This document shows, piece by piece, positions 45,462-50,105 of a stretch of 50,105 bases of DNA. Made by a program: the position numbers and the translations under genes. The notes under the pieces are model-generated. The model worked only from the letters and a program-made list of their open reading frames with translations. It ran no database searches and was not told the origin of the DNA. The stretch spans positions 1,068,376 through 1,118,480 of the forward strand of contig NZ_MSCM01000001.1 in the NCBI RefSeq assembly GCF_002954665.1, written 5' to 3'. This DNA is from Polaribacter glomeratus (GTDB lineage: Bacteria > Bacteroidota > Bacteroidia > Flavobacteriales > Flavobacteriaceae). Positions within the stretch are counted from its first letter, which is position 1, and each line of letters opens with the position of its first letter.

Positions 45462-45517
45462 TACTGAAACAGGTTCAGTATGCTTTAAATAGATTTTATC
45501 AAAACCTATTTAAAGCA
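45462..45517. repeat. Two adjacent hairpins at the hisG 3' end
   Basis: First, TACTGAA (45462-45468) pairs with TTCAGTA (45474-45480) around ACAGG, a variant of the CTGAAACAAGTTCAG type palindrome. Second, arms 45481-45497 and 45501-45517 are 17 bases each with one mismatch and a 3-base loop, and include the hisG stop codon. No T run follows on the minus strand, so this is more likely an RNA stability or processing element than a terminator. Confidence 0.75.
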
Positions 45518-46367
45518 CCATTTTTTCGATAGGACATACTAAAATACCTTCTGCTCCTTTTGCTTTTAATTCGTCTATAATTTCCCAAAAAGCATTTTTA
45601 GTAATTACAGTGTGCACAGAGCTCCAACCTTCTTCTGCCAATGGCAAAACCGTAGGACTTCTCATACCTGGCAACAATTTTAAGATACTTTCTAATTTAT
45701 CATTTGGCGCATTTAATAGCACATATTTAGATTCTCTACCTTTTAAAACAGCTTGAATTCTAAATTGTATCGTCTTCAAAATAGCTCTTCTTTCATCAGA
45801 AATCTTAGAAGACATTGCTAAAACTGCTTCTGATTTTAATAAAACTTCAATCTCTTTTAAACCATTTTTAAATAAAGTACTTCCGCTAGAAACGATATCA
45901 CAAATACCATCTGCCAAACCAATATTTGGTGCAATTTCTACAGAACCATTTATAATATGTAAGTCTGCTGTTATATTTTGCTCTTTTAAAAATTTCTTAA
46001 CCGTTTCGGGATATGAAGTGGCAATTCGCATTCCGTTTAAATCTTTTAAACAACTTGCGTTAGATTCTTTAGGCACTGCAATTGAAACTTTACATTTAGA
46101 AAACCCCAAACGCTCTACAAACTCTAAATCGCCTCCTTTTTCAATTAAAACATTTTCACCAATAATAGCTGCATCTACTACTCCGTCTCTTAAATATTGA
46201 GGAATATCGCCATTTCTTAAATAAAAAACTTCTACAGGAAAGTTTCTTGCGGATGCTTTTAATTGATCTATTCCGTTGTCTATAGAAATTCCGATGTCTT
46301 TTAAAAGATTCATCGAATCTTCATTTAATCTTCCTGATTTTTGTACTGCAATTCTTAAATTAGTCAT
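45510..46367 (-). CDS. hisG: ATP phosphoribosyltransferase (long form)
   Basis: A 285-residue first and committed enzyme of histidine biosynthesis. It has IAVQKSGRLNEDSMNLLKDIG, AAIIGENVLIEKGGD, the PRPP-binding region ADGICDIVSSGSTLFKNGL, and a C-terminal ACT-like regulatory domain (about 215-285) as in long HisG, which gives feedback inhibition by histidine and needs no HisZ. First structural gene after the leader and attenuator at 46407-46527. Confidence 0.97.
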   Translation of the reverse strand: MTNLRIAVQKSGRLNEDSMNLLKDIGISIDNGIDQLKASARNFPVEVFYLRNGDIPQYLRDGVVDAAIIGENVLIEKGGDLEFVERLGFSKCKVSIAVPKESNASCLKDLNGMRIATSYPETVKKFLKEQNITADLHIINGSVEIAPNIGLADGICDIVSSGSTLFKNGLKEIEVLLKSEAVLAMSSKISDERRAILKTIQFRIQAVLKGRESKYVLLNAPNDKLESILKLLPGMRSPTVLPLAEEGWSSVHTVITKNAFWEIIDELKAKGAEGILVCPIEKMVL

Positions 46368-46406
46368 TTTTGTTTTGTTTGGTGCCTGAACAAATAGGGT
46401 TTAAAA

Positions 46407-46440
46407 TTAAAAAACCCGCTTGATTTGCTCAAACGGGTTT
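46407..46440 (-). terminator. his operon attenuator terminator
   Basis: On the minus strand AAACCCGTTTGAGCAAATCA then AGCGGGTTT folds as AAACCCG/CGGGTTT plus TTGA/TCAA, with one internal mismatch and a 5-base loop, followed by TTTTTAATTTT. It lies between the His-rich leader peptide and hisG. CAAGCG in its 3' arm also occurs in the last leader codons (46477-46482), which could pair with the terminator 5' arm instead. Confidence 0.88.
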
Positions 46441-46470
46441 ATTAATATGTTGAATTTATTCAATACATCT

Positions 46471-46527
46471 TTAAATCGCTTGTGTGCAATTGTAAAAATG
46501 ATGATGATGAAATTGAATAAAGCTCAT
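46471..46527 (-). CDS. hisL: his operon leader peptide
   Basis: An ATG at 46527 opens an 18-codon frame, MSFIQFHHHHFYNCTQAI, ending TAA at 46471. Codons 7-10 are four consecutive CAT His codons (46498-46509). It lies about 30 bases before a Rho-independent hairpin and 104 bases before hisG, the arrangement of ribosome-mediated attenuation: with scarce charged tRNA-His the ribosome stalls at the CAT run and the terminator does not form. The product itself has no expected function. Confidence 0.88.
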   Translation of the reverse strand: MSFIQFHHHHFYNCTQAI

Positions 46528-46722
46528 GTTTTTATTTCTTGTTGCAAATATCTGAATTTTATTTAAGAATAACCAATTCAACTTTATAAAAATTAGTAGA
46601 AATTAGAATATTTATCAATTTCTTAACATTTGTTTAAAATTAGTAGAAAACAAAATTTCATCTTGTTATTTTTTACAATTATAAATACCAAACTTGACAA
46701 ATGAAATATTATTTTTGCAACC

Positions 46723-47517
46723 ATGGAAGACCTAAAACAAGTTACAAAGAAATTACAGCGTTCTGTGGCGGAAGCCATTCAGCAATATAGTATGATTGCA
46801 GATGGTGATAAAATTATGGTCTGCCTATCTGGCGGAAAAGATAGTTATGCAATGCTAGATATGCTGCTGTATTTCAAAAAAGTAGCGCCTATTTCGTTTG
46901 ATATTATTGCTGTAAATTTAGATCAAAAACAACCTGGTTTTCCTGTGGAAGTCTTGCCTACCTACTTAACAAAACTTGGTGTAGATTATAAAATCATAGA
47001 AAAGAATACCTACAAAATTGTTATGGAAAAAACGCCCGAAGGCAAAACTACTTGTAGTTTGTGTTCGCGTTTACGAAGAGGCACTTTGTATGAAGCTGCC
47101 AAAGATTTAGGCTGTAACAAGTTGGCTTTGGGACATCATAGAAACGATATTTTAGAAACTTTCTTCTTAAACTTCTTTTTTTCTGGCAAACTAGAAACCA
47201 TGCCGCCTAAATTTAAAAATGATGCAGGCGATTTAGTGGTGTTAAGACCTTTGGCTTTTTGCAAAGAAAGTGATATTGAGACTTATGCAGATTTTATGGA
47301 CTTCCCTATTATTCCTTGTAATTTATGTGGTTCTCAAGAAAATTTACAACGCAACAATGTAAAGCAAATGATTACTGATTGGGAAACTGAATTCCCGAAC
47401 AGAAATGCAATTATGATGAATGCTTTGCAGAATGTTTTTCCGTCGCATTTATTAGATAAAAAGCTGTATGATTTCGATACTTTAGAAAGTAAAGTTACTG
47501 AGGATGTGTGCTTATAA
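46723..47517 (+). CDS. ttcA: tRNA 2-thiocytidine(32) synthetase TtcA-like
   Basis: A 264-residue PP-loop ATPase. The ATP-binding motif is [15 protein letters not shown] (SGGKDS), two CxxC pairs lie at [12 protein letters not shown] and [13 protein letters not shown], and [15 protein letters not shown] is the family motif. The CxxC pairs bind a 4Fe-4S cluster. TtcA thiolates cytidine 32 in tRNA. Divergent from the his leader, with about 195 bases between. A TATTTTTG match just 5 bases before the ATG is too close to be trusted as a promoter. Confidence 0.92.
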   Translation: MEDLKQVTKKLQRSVAEAIQQYSMIADGDKIMVCLSGGKDSYAMLDMLLYFKKVAPISFDIIAVNLDQKQPGFPVEVLPTYLTKLGVDYKIIEKNTYKIVMEKTPEGKTTCSLCSRLRRGTLYEAAKDLGCNKLALGHHRNDILETFFLNFFFSGKLETMPPKFKNDAGDLVVLRPLAFCKESDIETYADFMDFPIIPCNLCGSQENLQRNNVKQMITDWETEFPNRNAIMMNALQNVFPSHLLDKKLYDFDTLESKVTEDVCL

Positions 47518-47688
47518 AAATGGTTTCTTAGTAATTACGCCAAAAACTAAACCTTTAAAACGAGCTATCAATGTTTTAAAAAACTTTTATTTTCATAGAA
47601 TTTATTTTAAGCAACTAAGTACATAGCTTATATTTAACAAATTAAAAGACAAACACAAACAAAGAATCCAACAAACCTTACTACCTAA

Positions 47689-48252
47689 ATGACTAAAAAA
47701 CTTCTATTCGCATTCTTTTTAATGTATGCTTCGCTCTGCTCACAGGCACAAACTACAGACACTGCTAATGATTGGCTTGGAGAGTTAAAAGTAGGTATTC
47801 GAGTTCAAAAAACTCAAAAATTGTATTGGGAAAATGGATTTGCGGCAGACTTTACCAGTCCAAAAATTATTAATAACAAACTTCATTTGGGTTTTAGCTA
47901 TGTAACCTCGAGATTAGGAAGTGCAATGGGTACAAATGCCATAAAGCAAGACAATTATGTAGTCAATTTTGGATACTTTTTTCGTGATCAAAAAAAATTA
48001 CAACCTTTTACGCGCATCAATACCGGTTTTTTTTATGCAGATTATGAATCTGATATTTTTGATGAATTGCCAAACACAGCGTTGCTTTTTTCGTTAGATG
48101 CAGGTATCTCTTATAGACTAAAAGCACCTATTACGTTTCATTTAAGTGCTGGTTATAATTTTACATCAGGCTCTGGCGATCAAGGACCTGGCACTTTATA
48201 TCCAATATATTATCAAATGAGTATTTTCTATACTATTCTAAATAAAAAATAA
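47689..48252 (+). CDS. Secreted beta-barrel-like hypothetical protein
   Basis: A 187-residue protein not recognised as a named family. The signal peptide is about 21 residues (MTKKLLFAFFLMYASLCSQAQ). The rest has alternating hydrophobic/polar strands with aromatic residues (YWENGFAADF, LHLGFSYVTSRLGS, YVVNFGYFFRD, YRLKAPITFHLSAGYNF) and ends in a short aromatic strand, consistent with a small outer-membrane barrel of the OmpW/porin-like type. The next gene starts one base after its stop, so the two are cotranscribed and probably work together at the cell surface. Confidence 0.65.
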   Translation: MTKKLLFAFFLMYASLCSQAQTTDTANDWLGELKVGIRVQKTQKLYWENGFAADFTSPKIINNKLHLGFSYVTSRLGSAMGTNAIKQDNYVVNFGYFFRDQKKLQPFTRINTGFFYADYESDIFDELPNTALLFSLDAGISYRLKAPITFHLSAGYNFTSGSGDQGPGTLYPIYYQMSIFYTILNKK

Positions 48253-48253
48253 C

Positions 48254-49198
48254 ATGAGCACTACATATCTAAATTTTAAATTCATTTTAATTTGTTCTCT
48301 ACTGTTTACTTGTTGTTCTAGTAATCCAGAAATTGACAATGCAACGATGTTAGACGGCGATCAAATTTTTGATGCATCTTTATACAATCCAGCGCAATAC
48401 TTGGTTTCAAAAGCTATCGACAATCCAAGTGCAATTCAAAAAAATATGCCAGTTATTATTGCCGTTCACGGGTATTCTGCCGCTACTTTCGAATGGGATG
48501 AATTTAGAACTTACAGCAATGCAAATGCCGATATTTTAATTTCTCAAGTACTTTTAGGTGGTCATGGTCGTACGTATGAAGAATTTAAAAAATCTACATG
48601 GCGAGACTGGCAAGAACCAATTATGACAGAGTACAATGCGCTTATTGCAAAAGGATATACAAATATCAACTTTGCTGGTTCGTCCACGGCTTGTCCATTG
48701 GTATTAGATTTAATTCAAAAAGGTGCAATCACAGACAATGGAATGAAAAACATTTTTTTAATTGATCCTATTGTGATTCCTGCAGATAAATTATTAACAC
48801 TTATTGGCTTTGTTGGACCCATGTTAGGTTATTTTGAATCTACAAACACAGCGACAGAAGAAAATTATTATTACCATTTTAGACCTCAAGAAACGTTAAA
48901 CGAGTTAATGGATTTAATTGATAAAGTTCGTAAAAATCTTCAGAACGGATATCGATTGCCTTTAGGTACGCAAATGAAAGTGTACAAATCTATAAAGGAT
49001 GATACTGCTGATGCAGTGAGTGCCGTTTTAATTTACAAAGGATTAAAAAAACAGGATGGTTCTGCTATTGAAGTCGAAATGATTGATTCTAATTTACATG
49101 TTTTTACGCGCTTGGATGGCCGAGATACTGTAACGCAAAAAGATCGCGACATGCAGAAACAAGTTTTTGATGATATGCTGCAATTACTTCAGCAATAG
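48254..49198 (+). CDS. Alpha/beta-hydrolase-like lipoprotein
   Basis: A 314-residue protein with a lipoprotein-type signal (FILICSLLFTCCSS, Cys near residue 20-21). Hydrolase features: PVIIAVHGYSAATFEWDEF (oxyanion HG motif) and FAGSSTACPLVLDLI as nucleophile elbow, reading G-S-S-T-A so the usual final Gly is Ala. Asp in LIDPIVIPAD and His in NLHVFTRLDGRD could complete the triad. Likely an esterase or lipase on the outer or inner membrane. It starts one base after the barrel-like protein gene. Substrate unknown. Confidence 0.78.
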   Translation: MSTTYLNFKFILICSLLFTCCSSNPEIDNATMLDGDQIFDASLYNPAQYLVSKAIDNPSAIQKNMPVIIAVHGYSAATFEWDEFRTYSNANADILISQVLLGGHGRTYEEFKKSTWRDWQEPIMTEYNALIAKGYTNINFAGSSTACPLVLDLIQKGAITDNGMKNIFLIDPIVIPADKLLTLIGFVGPMLGYFESTNTATEENYYYHFRPQETLNELMDLIDKVRKNLQNGYRLPLGTQMKVYKSIKDDTADAVSAVLIYKGLKKQDGSAIEVEMIDSNLHVFTRLDGRDTVTQKDRDMQKQVFDDMLQLLQQ

Positions 49199-49264
49199 AA
49201 AAAAAATCATTTTAATAAAAAGGGTACTTATCTAAACCAACAACTTTTAGAGAATAGTAACAAT

Positions 49265-49724
49265 GTCTCATTGGGTGATCCCGTTTTTGTGCGGGATTGT
49301 ATCGAGATGCCGATACAATTTCGATGAAAAATCGAAATCACTCGAACTGACAACAAACGTAATTATTAACAACGATGTCACATCGAGTAATACCGTTTTT
49401 GGGCGGGATTGTATCGAGATGCCGATACAATTTCAATAATAAATCAAAATCACTCGAACTGAGAACAAACGTAATTACAAACAACATTGTCACATCGAGT
49501 AATCCCGTTTTTGGACGGGATTGTATCGAGATGCCGATACAATTTCAATAATAAATCAAAATCACTCGAACTGAGAACAAACGTAATTATTAACAACATT
49601 GTCACATCGAGTAATCCCGTTTTTGGACGGGATTGTATCGAGATGCCGATATAATTTCAATAATAAATCAAAATCACTTGAACTGACAACAAACGTAATT
49701 ACTAACAACGCTGTCACATCGAGT
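49265..49724. repeat. 112-bp tandem repeat array of hairpins (4 units plus 12 bases)
   Basis: GTCACATCGAG-type unit starts occur at 49265, 49377, 49489, 49601 and 49713, an exact 112-base period. Each unit has a hairpin ATCCCG/CGGGAT (49278-49283 and 49292-49297 in unit 1), a hairpin TGTATCG/CGATACA (49298-49304 and 49311-49317), and the end CACTCGAACTGA. Unit 1 also has ATTTCGAT/ATCGAAAT; in units 2-4 this has become TTTCAATAATAAATCAAAAT and cannot pair. Related to the element at 43988-44036. Confidence 0.92.
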
Positions 49725-49965
49725 TAATTTATACTAAACATAAAGCAAAAAGGATAGTTTGATATTGATATAGTAATACTATCTTTGCTGTACTAGTTAC
49801 TTGTTTCTATTTAGTTTATTTTTAGACTTTTAAAACACTTTTTAAAGCAAGCAATTAAAACTAATTGGATACTGCTAATCTCTATGATTATTTTTAATCA
49901 AATATTTTTATTACTATATTATTTAACAACAACAATTCAAAAAAAATTGTCTCAAAACTTTAGCT
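49725..49965. other. AT-rich spacer between array and surface-protein gene
   Basis: No gene, hairpin or convincing promoter was recognised in these 241 bases, which presumably contain the promoter of the gene starting at 49966. Confidence 0.45.
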
Positions 49966-50105
49966 ATGAAAATTATTTTAAAATTTTTTATTACCCTGTT
50001 TATGCTCTTGCTTTCAAAGAGCCAATTTGCACAAGTTGGTATAGGTACTAATGGACCTGATTCTTCTTCTGCTTTAGAAGTCTTTTCTGACTCTAAAGGA
50101 ATCTT
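49966..50105 (+). CDS. Secreted surface/tail-fibre-like protein (partial, runs off window)
   Basis: ATG 49966 opens a frame to the window edge, 46 codons. It starts with a signal peptide (MKIILKFFITLFMLLLSKSQ then FAQ) and continues VGIGTNGPDSSSALEVFSDS. The VGIGT-x-PDxSSALE pattern right after the cleavage site is common in Flavobacteriia proteins with tail-fibre-like or collagen-like surface domains. The rest lies outside the window, so the true domain content is unknown. Confidence 0.75.
   Translation, partial: MKIILKFFITLFMLLLSKSQFAQVGIGTNGPDSSSALEVFSDSKGI

Noticed and set aside
46710..46717. TATTTTTG as a -7 promoter box for ttcA
   Set aside because: It ends 5 bases before the ATG, so the transcript would be leaderless; chance matches are frequent in such AT-rich DNA.
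49265..49724. CRISPR array
   Set aside because: The whole 112-base unit is repeated, without unique spacers, and no cas genes are near.

Overview
The window looks like chromosomal DNA of a marine member of the Flavobacteriaceae (Bacteroidota), Polaribacter/Tenacibaculum-like. The reasons are very high A+T, mostly TAA stops, AT-rich A-tract leaders instead of strong Shine-Dalgarno sites, several TAnnTTTG-type -7 boxes, a laminarinase-like GH16 enzyme with a type IX secretion (T9SS) C-terminal signal, and a window-end gene starting like flavobacterial VGIGT surface proteins. The genus is inference. No rRNA, tRNA, CRISPR array, IS element or prophage was seen.

Layout. 164-4180: a TetR-led operon (TetR, NAD(P)-binding oxidoreductase, nitroreductase, YqhD-type alcohol dehydrogenase, DJ-1-like lipoprotein) behind a palindromic operator and ahead of a strong terminator; it reads as an electrophile/aldehyde-detoxification unit. 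4288-10961: minus-strand membrane and lipid genes (MarC, patatin, DUF1003, MscS, a new 24-residue membrane ORF, DedA, NADH dehydrogenase II, an ion-channel-like protein), interrupted by one plus-strand esterase. 11204-13960: two DEAD-box helicases. 14132-15499: a Crp/Fnr regulator and a fatty-acid desaturase. 15682-19268: GH16 and the agmatine-to-putrescine pair AguA/AguB. 19448-21653: a TPR histidine kinase and its NarL-type response regulator. 21822-22991: three copies of a tiny winged-helix gene, two intact and identical in protein, one decayed.

23509-32877: a transglutaminase / circularly permuted ATP-grasp / alpha-E cluster as two convergent operons. One has a transglutaminase-DUF2126 protein, an ATP-grasp-alpha-E fusion and a second transglutaminase; the other has the ATP-grasp and alpha-E modules as separate genes. 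This is the best candidate for a poorly characterised biochemical system here, probably a peptide-bond-forming/cleaving pathway of unknown substrate. 33050-37509: MFS and EamA transporters, a LytTR regulator and an S41-like peptidase.

37604-46527: a complete minus-strand histidine operon, hisG-D-C-B-H-[four-helix bundle]-A-F-[GNAT]-IE, preceded by a previously unlisted 18-residue leader peptide with four consecutive His codons and a Rho-independent terminator, i.e. a transcription attenuator. Most spacers inside this operon carry palindromic repeats of different families. 46723-49198: ttcA, an outer-membrane-like protein and a lipoprotein hydrolase. 49265-49724: four units of an exact 112-bp tandem repeat built from hairpins, related to the repeat upstream of hisC. 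The window ends inside a secreted surface-protein gene.
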